From NCBI RefSeq assembly GCF_001423585.1, contig NZ_LMOP01000008.1, positions 1,315,118-1,379,117 on the forward strand: a stretch of 64,000 bases of DNA, read 5' to 3'. The position numbers and the translations under genes were made by a program. Position 1 is the first letter of the stretch, and the number at the start of each line of letters is the position of its first letter. The notes below the pieces were generated by a model. It did not search any database. It saw nothing but the letters and a program-made list of their open reading frames with translations, and was not told the DNA's origin. This document shows, in pieces, positions 10,801 through 17,034 of this stretch. This DNA is from Xanthomonas sp. Leaf148. Its GTDB lineage: Bacteria > Pseudomonadota > Gammaproteobacteria > Xanthomonadales > Xanthomonadaceae.

Positions 10801-11896
10801 CGGGCTGGATCGCGAGGCGATCCGTCGCCGTGGCGAGCAGCGCGGCCTGATCGAACCGGGTCAGGAGCTCAGCGAGGCCGAACTCGATGGTCTGATCTTC
10901 GCCTCCGGTTTCAGCACCTCCGAACAGGTCAGTCAGTTGTCCGGCCGTGGTGTGGGCATGGACGTGGTGCGCAACGAAGTGCGTCAGCTCGGCGGCTCGG
11001 TGGACATCCACTCGGTACGCGGGCAGGGCGTCACCTTCACGCTGCGCCTGCCGCAGACGTTGGCGGTCACCCAGGCGGTGTTCGTGCGCATCGGCGAGAC
11101 GACGTTCGCGGTGCCGGTGGGTTCGGTCAGCGGTATCGGCCGCATCTCGCGCACCCGTTACGAGTCGGGCGAGGGCGGTTACCACTACGCCGGCGAAGAG
11201 TATGTGCTGCACGATCTGGGCTCGCTGGTCGGCCAGCCCGTTGCACGTGCCGACGGTCAGGCGCAGGTGCCGTTGCTGCTGGTGCGTGCGGGCGATCTGC
11301 GCGCGGCAGTGGCGATCGATCAGGTGCTGGGCAACCGCGAAATCGTGGTCAAGCCGGTGGGTCTGCAGATCGCCTCGGTGCCGGGTATCTACGGCGCCAC
11401 CATCACCGGCGATGGCCGCGTGGTAGTGATCCTGGACGTGGCGCCGCTGGTACGTCGTTACCTCAGCCAGCCGGCGCGTCCTACGCTGGAAACCCCAGCC
11501 GAAGCGCAGCGCCAGGTGCCGTTGGTGATGGTGGTCGACGACTCGCTGACCATGCGCAAGGTCACCAGCCGCGTGCTGGAACGTCACAACCTGGATGTCA
11601 CCACCGCCCGCGACGGCGTCGAGGCCCTGGAACTGCTCGAAGAGCGCGTTCCGGATCTGATGCTGCTGGATATCGAAATGCCGCGCATGGACGGCTACGA
11701 GCTGGCCACCGCGATGCGTGCCGACCCACGCTTCAAGGCGGTGCCGATCGTGATGATCACCTCGCGCAGTGGCGAGAAGCATCGCCAGCGCGCCTTCGAG
11801 ATCGGCGTGCAGCGCTACCTGGGCAAGCCTTACCAAGAGTTGGATCTGATGCGCAACGTGTATGACCTGCTGGGGATCGCTCGTGTCCGAGACTAA
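4802..11896 (+). CDS. chpA: Hybrid chemotaxis histidine kinase ChpA (PilL)
   Basis: Very large CheA-type kinase (2364 aa), the hub of the Pil-Chp pathway. An N-terminal Hpt/FimL-like module has a candidate His at residue 52 (YLHQVQGTLRM). Further Hpt motifs centre on His787 (FHTLKGSGR), His946 (VHTMSGAF, degenerate) and His1640 (LHTLKGGARMAG). An Ala/Asp/Glu/His-rich low-complexity linker occupies roughly residues 1080-1575. The CheA core follows: dimerisation helices, an ATPase N-box near residue 1954 (MLRNSVAHGLE), G-boxes near 1997 and 2050 (VADDGAGLD, GRGVGMD), a CheW-like domain, and a C-terminal receiver with Asp2290 and Lys2342. It donates phosphate to PilG and PilH. Start ATG 4802 lies just after an AGGGGGC stretch. 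Confidence 0.95.
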   Translation: MSALRDAMSHAALGWVKPELDETLRQARNEIEYFAEEPSDTSRMRLCAGYLHQVQGTLRMVELYAPAMVAEELELLAQAVQAGEVADRDEACAMLMRGTVLLPDYLERLQNGHRDIPIVLLPLLNEIRATRGQPGLNESVLFAFDPQAGVATEAELDHARGSLSGRNRELLDTVGSAVKEELLRVKDALDLHLRTGGDIAELQTQVKDLGSVADTLGMMGLGVARNVVVQQRDALARVVDGQVQMDEGVLLDIAGALLYVDASLDDQVASLGADIGDGNEAGNSATSAEVRRTVDVLAQEAIANFGAAREHFVAFIETNWDHARLTDVPHLLGEVGGALRILELPQAADYLEGVRRYVDLELIGKQRVPSGRQLDTLADAMASLEYYLEALRERRPGREEILDITRNSLETLRYWPLPSGQPSELPVGADQPGNVAESQPVAASLTPHAGTPEAASNDAAPVASLEWANETVVETPFAASVVHDTGAAATDTVFSFDPVAAEETLSGQAHVPFTVAPLDLSDDGAHAPGDWQLQTTEQATPIATSAFDPVSAEQDSHAPSEAAQVSYTVDLSALEQEQAAAPAVVETTPLHIEQIDLPGDADQVDAPLDFIAENEARRAQISIDDAFSPPPAPPQELDDPFVESAPDDAQDAPTDATAEQTAARVQQATVSEFELDDASSAFLAQLDAAAAQFDVERPQDASARSDAASDATPVQAASEPAPAAAADADADAGIFGGFGDSDIDDDIRDVFLEEFDEELVNLGQLLPVWRAAPNSPEHLRPIRRVFHTLKGSGRLVGANVLGEFSWKVESMLNRVLDNSRPASPAVVAMVELAYEVLPQFNAALRDQGRISADLPEIQAIAERVAAGEEIYYVPAPVTPVAAETAAIPAVAGAFVASGGTPASVDSVLREILEAEVATHLETVNAWLQATQAEPQLATEELLRAVHTMSGAFAMTDVPEITLVTSPAESYVKRLLGASQTPSQDGIDAITATAAAIATTVTALRADAPLIPSFAPLTERLRALVDTLPEAQWPPQAFLDELDDLDAASDEVAASEAVELTGVEDLSQYLDSSALPADTAAPTHPSDQSQDADAHADAPIAVDELAEAEANESLQAPAASDAHVAALEQDTAFVASDAASSDGAAAVTHTEQSEQLHGDAAQHDEAPLQAAATHDASDEPAVEADAWDATELQHAETAETALQPADHAEAAATETDVASDATPSAASDAAEHGTHADDAVAVDELAEAEATLGESQTLAPAADTDTVADEATVETIDALEAVHADAPVADEAPAAIAEDWTPETAALDSVSTDQEGQYADQGHLDHVAASSEHDAGAQDQHAEHVADQAAEHAESQQAHDAGAQVSEQEQYAAQADEHAGSQDHVDAEQLAHSEAQPAYDAPSQSDAQGESSEQLDAIEQAQPDQLSHDDALTAETVDEAAQADVEHLDAAHAEAEHADAQQAETVHADEAVSEQTIESVQAFEMAHAADQVEESGDPQSEIAPELHDQIATADAHAQHDDATAMRDQFEHPEHAEHVDAGEPADHSAPDTEHADAEHETTAAAAFSAPVEDAAPVETATNEVGAAFDIGPLNFDRLDGELIDIFVEEGRDLLDHCDGLIARMREVPEDREVLNGLQRDLHTLKGGARMAGINAIGDLGHAIESLLEAVAANRTDIDRDDVRLFERGFDRLHQLLTRTGMHRAVSMPTDLVEAFETRTRGRDAAPPSDADVRAIAKASVEQAPLSAPIPVEGQVEEELMPRAQQEQVRVRADLLDRLVNHAGEVAIYRSRLEQQLGAFRGAMGELDRTNARLRDQLRRLDLETEAQIVARYQREQDQGDRTFDPLELDRFSTLQQLSRALNESAADLGGLQGVLEDLSRQYDGLLQQQSRVSSELQDGLMRARMVPFDGLVPRLRRVVRQAASETGKQVHLLLEGTQGELDRNVLDRMVAPLEHMLRNSVAHGLETPEQRRDAGKPEEGNIAIRLRREGSEIVLEVADDGAGLDREAIRRRGEQRGLIEPGQELSEAELDGLIFASGFSTSEQVSQLSGRGVGMDVVRNEVRQLGGSVDIHSVRGQGVTFTLRLPQTLAVTQAVFVRIGETTFAVPVGSVSGIGRISRTRYESGEGGYHYAGEEYVLHDLGSLVGQPVARADGQAQVPLLLVRAGDLRAAVAIDQVLGNREIVVKPVGLQIASVPGIYGATITGDGRVVVILDVAPLVRRYLSQPARPTLETPAEAQRQVPLVMVVDDSLTMRKVTSRVLERHNLDVTTARDGVEALELLEERVPDLMLLDIEMPRMDGYELATAMRADPRFKAVPIVMITSRSGEKHRQRAFEIGVQRYLGKPYQELDLMRNVYDLLGIARVRD

Positions 11897-13097
11897 TGGC
11901 GCAATGGGAACTCCGGTCGCCCTGCTGGGCCGGCCGGGTGAGGCGCGCGAGCGTCTGCGCGAAGCGCTCGGCCTGGCCGGTGCGCAGGTCGTGCTGGAAG
12001 ACGAACCGTCGGCGGTAGACGTGCAGATGCTGCGCGATGCCGAGCCGGTAGCGGTGCTGGTCTCGCTGGAACCGTCGATCGAAGACGCGCTGGAGGCGTT
12101 GGAGCCGGCCTTCAATATGCCTGGTGTGACGGTGATCTTCGACGAAGCCGAACTCACGGTGCGCCGCGAGGGCTGGGAAGCGCAGCGTTGGGTACGCCAT
12201 CTGGCCGCCAAGCTGCACGGCCATGCCGATGTGTTGCCGCCGGGCACCGAAAGCGAGCCCTCGCTGCAACCCGAGCCGGGTCTGACGCTCGCCCCGCGCC
12301 AGCATTCGGACCTGCAACTCGATCAACATCTGGAAGCGGCCGCGCATGCCTTCGAAAGCATGCCGGGTGATGCCATGTTTACGCGCGCTGTCGATCACGC
12401 GCAGACGCCTGCCGCTGCCGCTGCCGATAAGCCGAGTACGACGCTGGGCGATTCCAGTACCTGGGGTCTGGTCGACGAGGTTGCCGTGGTGGTGCGCCCG
12501 CGTACCGAAGTGGACGTGGCAGCGCTGTCGACCGGCGGCTTGTCGCTGGTGGATCTGGAACACAGCGGCGAAGTGACCGGCGCGGTGCTGGTGATGGCCG
12601 GCATTGGTGGGCCGGATGCGATCCGCCGGCTGCTGGCGGCGCTGCCGCCTAACTTCCCGCGCGCGGTACTGGTGCGCATGACCCTCGATGGTGGCCAGTA
12701 CGGCAACCTGGTGCGGCAGATGGGGCGCGTCTCCGCGTTGCCGGTCGAGCTGGGTGAGCCGGGACAGGTGGTCGCGCCGAGCAAGGTCTACGTGTTGTCC
12801 GACGAAATTGGCCTGCAGCAACACGCAGGTGCACTGGCCTTCGTGGCGCATAGCGATCCTGCTGCGCTGATCGCGGCGCTGCCGGCCACCGACAGTGCAG
12901 TGCTGATGCTCAGCGGCGCCAACGAGACGCTGGTGGATGCATCGCTGGCATTGGCCGAGCAGGGTGGCTGGTTGGCCGGTCAGTCCGCCGACGGTTGCTA
13001 CGACCCGGCCGCTGCGGCGCGCCTGTCACGACAAGGCATTTTGACCGGCGATCCCGCGCAATTGGCGCAGGCGTTGGCACAGCGTTGGCCGGCGTAA
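11883..13097 (+). CDS. Degenerate CheB-like protein (ChpB position)
   Basis: About 404 aa, in the operon slot where Pseudomonas has the methylesterase chpB. The C-terminal half aligns by eye with the CheB fold: MAGIGGPDAIRRLL resembles the GASTGGPEALR loop, and a late LSGANETL segment resembles TGMGxDG. The catalytic triad appears lost: Gly or Ile replaces the nucleophile Ser, Met or Thr stands where the His of QHMP should be, and the Asp of the GxDG loop is absent. The first 130 or so residues resemble a receiver-like fold without acidic acceptor motifs. I chose GTG 11883 behind GGGGAT; an in-frame ATG at 11862 lies within chpA. It overlaps the end of chpA by 14 bases. The function is probably structural or regulatory. 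Confidence 0.7.
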   Translation: MSETNGAMGTPVALLGRPGEARERLREALGLAGAQVVLEDEPSAVDVQMLRDAEPVAVLVSLEPSIEDALEALEPAFNMPGVTVIFDEAELTVRREGWEAQRWVRHLAAKLHGHADVLPPGTESEPSLQPEPGLTLAPRQHSDLQLDQHLEAAAHAFESMPGDAMFTRAVDHAQTPAAAAADKPSTTLGDSSTWGLVDEVAVVVRPRTEVDVAALSTGGLSLVDLEHSGEVTGAVLVMAGIGGPDAIRRLLAALPPNFPRAVLVRMTLDGGQYGNLVRQMGRVSALPVELGEPGQVVAPSKVYVLSDEIGLQQHAGALAFVAHSDPAALIAALPATDSAVLMLSGANETLVDASLALAEQGGWLAGQSADGCYDPAAAARLSRQGILTGDPAQLAQALAQRWPA

Positions 13098-13131
13098 GCC
13101 GGGCGCTCCCTCTCAGATTCGGAATGGTGCG

Positions 13132-13611
13132 ATGAGCTACGCCAACAATGACGAAATCCGCGGCGTCCTGATTCAGGCCGGCACCGAGCGGGTGCTGCTG
13201 CCGAACGCCACGGTGGCCGAGGTGATGTCGCGCGTGGCAGTCGAGGCGCTGCCGGACATGCCGCGGTGGGTGGTTGGGCGCATCGACTGGTACGGCTGGA
13301 AGGTGCCGCTGCTGTCGTTCGCACGCCTCAGCGGCCTGGGCGACGAACCTACGGCCGTCAACAACAAGGTGATCGTGCTGAAGGCGCTGGGCGGCAATCC
13401 CGTGCTGCCGTACTTCGCATTGCTCACTGCCTCGTTCCCGCAGCTGATCTCGGTGCCGCGCGACGGCTTGCTGGCCGACGCCTCGGAAGACGCGCTGCCG
13501 GACGGCGTGCACATGCGTGTGCTGCTCGGTGAGCAGAGCGCGCTGCTGCCGAATCTGGACGCCATCGAGTCGCAGGTGGCGCAGGCGCTTGCCTCGGCTG
13601 CCGCCGCCTAG
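13132..13611 (+). CDS. CheW-like chemotaxis protein ChpC
   Basis: 159-aa CheW-domain protein at the end of the Pil-Chp operon, the place of chpC in related bacteria. Visible features are an opening strand with GVLIQAGTERVLLPNATVAEV, the segment RIDWYGWKVPLLSFARL (equivalent to the CheW loop containing the G-R/D-W core), and a C-terminal helix. It probably offers a second adaptor to link other receptors to ChpA. The gene begins 34 bases after the CheB-like gene, with only a weak GGAATGG ribosome site. The 297 bases downstream to the acetyltransferase hold nothing I can identify. Confidence 0.8.
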   Translation: MSYANNDEIRGVLIQAGTERVLLPNATVAEVMSRVAVEALPDMPRWVVGRIDWYGWKVPLLSFARLSGLGDEPTAVNNKVIVLKALGGNPVLPYFALLTASFPQLISVPRDGLLADASEDALPDGVHMRVLLGEQSALLPNLDAIESQVAQALASAAAA

Positions 13612-13908
13612 AGCAGCCGTCACAGCGACACCGCAGCCGTCGGACCGACGTGTGCGGTGCTCTCCTTCGGCAGGGCGTGCGCGCAGAGTGCAGCCTCTGT
13701 GTGATCTCCAGATCCAAGCGGGACATGCACGCAGCGTGTGGATCGCCGCGCTTGAAACGACTGGAATCCAGGCGATGCGTCTGCGGTCGCGCGCATGCGT
13801 GAGCGCGGCGGGTGGATGGTTCGGCGTCAGCGTTGTGGATTTCGCATCGCGCTGCGCAGCTGGCGCTGATCGATACGATGCGCGATATCGCGATTGTAGA
13901 GTGACGTC

Positions 13909-14481
13909 ATGAGCCTGCCCGCCTTCAAGCCCGTGTGCCATGCGGACGGTGTGGTGTTGTCCGATCTGGCCAACGCCGACCCCGCCGCAGTGGCCGACTA
14001 TCACGCGCGCAACCGCGGCCATCTGATCGAGGCGATGCCGCTGCGGCCGCCTGCGTTCTACACCGTCGAAGGCTGGCGCCGGTTGTGCATCGCCTACCGC
14101 GCGTCGGTGCCCGGTGAGCGCGAACTGCAACTGGTGCTGTGTTCCGGGCCAGACGTGATCGGCACGGTGGGCTTCACCCAGATTCAGCGCGGGGCGTTTC
14201 AGGGCTGTCATCTCGGCTACGGGCTGGATGCGTCCCATCAGGGGCGCGGGTTGATGCAGTGGGCCGCCACGCAGGGCATCGCATTCGTGTTCGGGCCGCT
14301 CGGGTTGCATCGGATCATGGCGCAATACGTGCCGGACAATGTGCGCAGCGCGCAGGTGCTGGCGCGGCTGGGCTTCCAGATCGAGGGCCGCGCGCGACGC
14401 TATCTGCAGTTGAACGGTGTCTGGCGCGATCATGTGCTGACCAGCCTGCTGCGCGAAGACGGGGAGTTCGGCGCGGAGTGA
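13909..14481 (+). CDS. GNAT acetyltransferase, RimJ/RimL type
   Basis: 190-aa protein of the GCN5-related N-acetyltransferase superfamily. The order is typical: a substrate strand, then the acetyl-CoA loop LGYGLDASHQGRGLMQWA (the Q/RxxGxG/A region appears as HQGRGL), then the C-terminal LHRIMAQYVPDNVRSAQVLARLGF. The Asn-x-Ser and LxxLGFxxEG motifs there are diagnostic of ribosomal-protein alanine acetyltransferases RimJ/RimL. The substrate could be a ribosomal protein N-terminus or a small amine. It stands alone between the pil-chp operon and a minus-strand trio and has no good Shine-Dalgarno site. Confidence 0.85.
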   Translation: MSLPAFKPVCHADGVVLSDLANADPAAVADYHARNRGHLIEAMPLRPPAFYTVEGWRRLCIAYRASVPGERELQLVLCSGPDVIGTVGFTQIQRGAFQGCHLGYGLDASHQGRGLMQWAATQGIAFVFGPLGLHRIMAQYVPDNVRSAQVLARLGFQIEGRARRYLQLNGVWRDHVLTSLLREDGEFGAE

Positions 14482-14642
14482 GGTGCGCCGCGTTTCTGCT
14501 GGCGATAGCGGATGCTTGCGATAGCGCGGCATCGACCGGCGCGACCGGTGGTCGTAGTCGACATGGACCACGTTGATACTCCGCGTCCTGTGCGCCGTCC
14601 ACAGCCGGCTGACGTCTGCTCGCTGCGCTTTTTTGGCTGCAC

Positions 14643-16436
14643 TCACTTCGGTTGCGTTGGGCCCACCGTTTCGACGCGCACGCGGTCGGTTGGCAGCCGT
14701 GGGTCGCGAGCGATGTCCAGTTGCGCAGATACATTGCGCTTGCTGTATGCCTTGCGCAGTTGATCGAGCCACTGTCGGAACGCGTTCGCCTCGGGATCTG
14801 CCGTCCAGATTCGCAGCTGCACCGGCCCACGTTGTCCGGCAGGCAGCGCGTGGTCGAGCCACGTATCCGGCGAGGTCGTCAACGCAAGCAAGTGCACCGG
14901 CTTGGAGGATCTTGCAGCATCGTCTGCGGCGCTGGCTTGCGGAGCAGCCACTGTCGATACCGGCCCGGGAGCCTGCGCTGCGGTGTGTTCTTGCACGCGT
15001 TGTTGCGTGGCAGCGTCTTTCTGCAATGGTGCGCGTTTGATCGAGGGCGCACGCGACAGCTGTGCATCCTGAGGCGCCCGGGAGACCACTGCAGCGGCTG
15101 GCGTGGAGTGCGCAGGGTTCCCCGCGTCCAATTGCCCGAATGGCTGCATGTCGTTTGCCGGTGTCGCAGCGGCAAACGCAGGCGCAGCTGCCGGCTTCGG
15201 TTTGCTGCGTACGCGTGCCTGCGCGGCGTTGGCGGTATCCGGCACAGCGGCGTTGCGATTTGCGGACGGAGACGGCATCTCGGCGACTGATGCGCTGACG
15301 GACGGCGAAACCGGTGCAGGTAGCGCCGGCAGCGCGAGGTCGGCGGCAGGGGCTGCTGCGATTGGCGCGGGTTCGGAAGGTGCTGCGGCCGGCGCCGGGG
15401 GAGTCGGAACGACAACCAACGACTCCACAGGTTGCGCGGGCGCGGGCATCGGCGGTGGCGCAAACGCTGGCGGCGGCGGGGCAGAAGCGGGTTGATGCAT
15501 GCGTTCTTCGACCGTGCTATCAAAATCTGCTGACGCTGACGCTGACGCTGACGCTGACGCTGATGCGGGCGCGGGCTCTGGCTGCGGAATCTGAGGCAGC
15601 GGTGCCTGATTGTCCGGGGCCGATCTTGTCAGCTTTTCTGCGTCCGCCTGGGCTTGATCGGCTGGCATAGCCGCAGCCGGCGCAGCCTCCATCGATGTTG
15701 TCGGCGGCGTAGTCGCTTGCCATTGCAGGCCGACGCCGACCGCCAGGGTGACCGAGGCCGCCAGCGCCAATGCCGGCATCCAGCGCTGGCGTCGTGCGCG
15801 ACGCGCGACAGGGGGATGCGCGCGCGTTGCATCGGTTGCTTGTGCTGCATCGCTGTTCTGCGCGGCATGCGAGGTGATCGGTGACGTCGCCGCTGCCAGC
15901 ACTGGAGCCAGCGACGTATCACCTGGTGCAACGCTGGAGGACGAGCGACTCGCCTTCTGCGTCGCCTCCACTGGCGCAGTGCCATCACCCACAGACGCAT
16001 CGGCGCCATCGTTCTCTCGCAACGCAGGCGTGGCGGCATGCGTGGCTGTGGACGCAACGGGAAGCTGCTGCTGCAACCACGCACGCGTGCTGTCGTGTAC
16101 CGGCGCACCCAGTGCCTGCGCCGCGTCGTCGCCGTCTGCCAGTCGTGCGTGGATGGCGGCGCGCTGTGCGGCCTGCGCCTGCTCCGCCTGCGCGGCAGCG
16201 GCAGCGAAGATGGCGCCCATCGTCGCTGGTGGTTCGAACTGCAAGGTGTCTGCTGCGTCTGCCGATATTGTCTGCGCCGATCCAGGCGCAGCGGTATTGC
16301 GCGTGCTGTCGGCCTGCGCAGCGGCCTGCGCAAACCACGCTTGCATGCTGTCGGGCGGCGCGTAGGCCGGCAATGCACGTAGCAACGCGGCCAGGCCATC
16401 TTCGCCAGCAATAAAGCGCTCGAATAGTGTGCTCAC
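14643..16436 (-). CDS. Single-span membrane protein paired with ECF sigma factor (possible anti-sigma)
   Basis: 597 aa, starting at a GTG that overlaps the sigma-factor stop (GTGA), so it is translationally coupled. The N-terminal 210 or so residues are Ala/Gln/Asp-rich and probably cytoplasmic. One membrane segment follows a basic stretch (RRARRQRW) at about residues 215-235. The remainder is a long Pro/Ala/Ser-rich, presumably periplasmic tail ending in a more ordered domain (about residues 500-597, with WLDHALPAGQRGPVQLRIW). A Ser-Ala repeat is coded by a hexanucleotide microsatellite. Gene position and topology suggest an anti-sigma factor, but I recognise no zinc motif (HxxxCxxC), so the role is inferred. 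Confidence 0.5.
   Translation of the reverse strand: MSTLFERFIAGEDGLAALLRALPAYAPPDSMQAWFAQAAAQADSTRNTAAPGSAQTISADAADTLQFEPPATMGAIFAAAAAQAEQAQAAQRAAIHARLADGDDAAQALGAPVHDSTRAWLQQQLPVASTATHAATPALRENDGADASVGDGTAPVEATQKASRSSSSVAPGDTSLAPVLAAATSPITSHAAQNSDAAQATDATRAHPPVARRARRQRWMPALALAASVTLAVGVGLQWQATTPPTTSMEAAPAAAMPADQAQADAEKLTRSAPDNQAPLPQIPQPEPAPASASASASASASADFDSTVEERMHQPASAPPPPAFAPPPMPAPAQPVESLVVVPTPPAPAAAPSEPAPIAAAPAADLALPALPAPVSPSVSASVAEMPSPSANRNAAVPDTANAAQARVRSKPKPAAAPAFAAATPANDMQPFGQLDAGNPAHSTPAAAVVSRAPQDAQLSRAPSIKRAPLQKDAATQQRVQEHTAAQAPGPVSTVAAPQASAADDAARSSKPVHLLALTTSPDTWLDHALPAGQRGPVQLRIWTADPEANAFRQWLDQLRKAYSKRNVSAQLDIARDPRLPTDRVRVETVGPTQPK
15529..15564 (+). repeat. GCTGAC hexanucleotide microsatellite
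   Basis: Five perfect GCTGAC copies (15529-15558) followed by GCTGAT. On the minus strand they code for the alternating Ser-Ala run in the sigma-linked membrane protein. Because the unit is six bases, copy-number change would alter tail length without shifting the frame. Confidence 0.9.
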
Positions 16437-17005
16437 TGCGCGGCGTCCAGGCTCAGGCGCAACTTGGCAAACGCATAACGCAGCCGGCTTTTGACGGTCT
16501 CGAAGCCTTCGCCGACCACCTGTGCGATGTCTTCGATGGCCAGGCCGGAAAAGAACCGCAACACGATCACTTCGCGCTGCGCATCGGGCAAGGCCATCAC
16601 CGCGCTGCGTACCCGATGTTGCTGCTGACCCAGCATTGCCAGCTGCTCGGTGGACAGGTCGTCGTCGGGCAGGTGCAGATGGCTGTCGTCCAACGGCACC
16701 GAGGTGGCGACGTAAGCACTACGGCGGGTGTCGATCCACGCATTGCGCGCGATCTGGAATAGAAAACTGCTGAAGGCGGCTTGCTCGGGGCGGTAGTCGC
16801 TGCAGCGGGTCATCAGCTTGAGCCAGGTCTTCTGTGCCAGGTCTTCGGCCTCGCCGACATTGCCCTCGCACTGCCACGCCAGAAAATTGAACAAGGCGCG
16901 GTTATGCCGCTTGAACAGCTCGGTGGCCGGCTGTTCGACAAAGCCATTGGCGACGAGGAGCATGAGCTCCTCGTCGGGGAGATGCGCAAGATCGGCAGGA
17001 TGCAT
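16433..17005 (-). CDS. ECF RNA polymerase sigma factor
   Basis: About 190 aa. Region 2 is visible as LFKRHNRALFNFLAWQC...AEDLAQKTWLKLM and continues into FSSFLFQIARNAWIDTRR. Region 4 is visible as ALPDAQREVIVLRFFSGL, followed by the helix-turn-helix IEDIAQVVGEGFETVKSRLRYA. The start is uncertain. ATG 17005 gives a standard ECF length; ATG 17035 would add ten residues and is coupled to the preceding vWA gene by a TGATG overlap. It is followed by the GTGA-coupled membrane protein. It presumably directs transcription of its own operon or an envelope-related regulon; no target promoter is visible. Confidence 0.88.
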   Translation of the reverse strand: MHPADLAHLPDEELMLLVANGFVEQPATELFKRHNRALFNFLAWQCEGNVGEAEDLAQKTWLKLMTRCSDYRPEQAAFSSFLFQIARNAWIDTRRSAYVATSVPLDDSHLHLPDDDLSTEQLAMLGQQQHRVRSAVMALPDAQREVIVLRFFSGLAIEDIAQVVGEGFETVKSRLRYAFAKLRLSLDAAQ

Positions 17006-17034
17006 GCGCGCAGTATAGGCAACCGCTGCGCGCA

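Noticed and set aside
8570-12247. 1225-codon minus-strand frame opposite chpA
   Set aside because: Antisense of chpA; composition reflects reversed codons.
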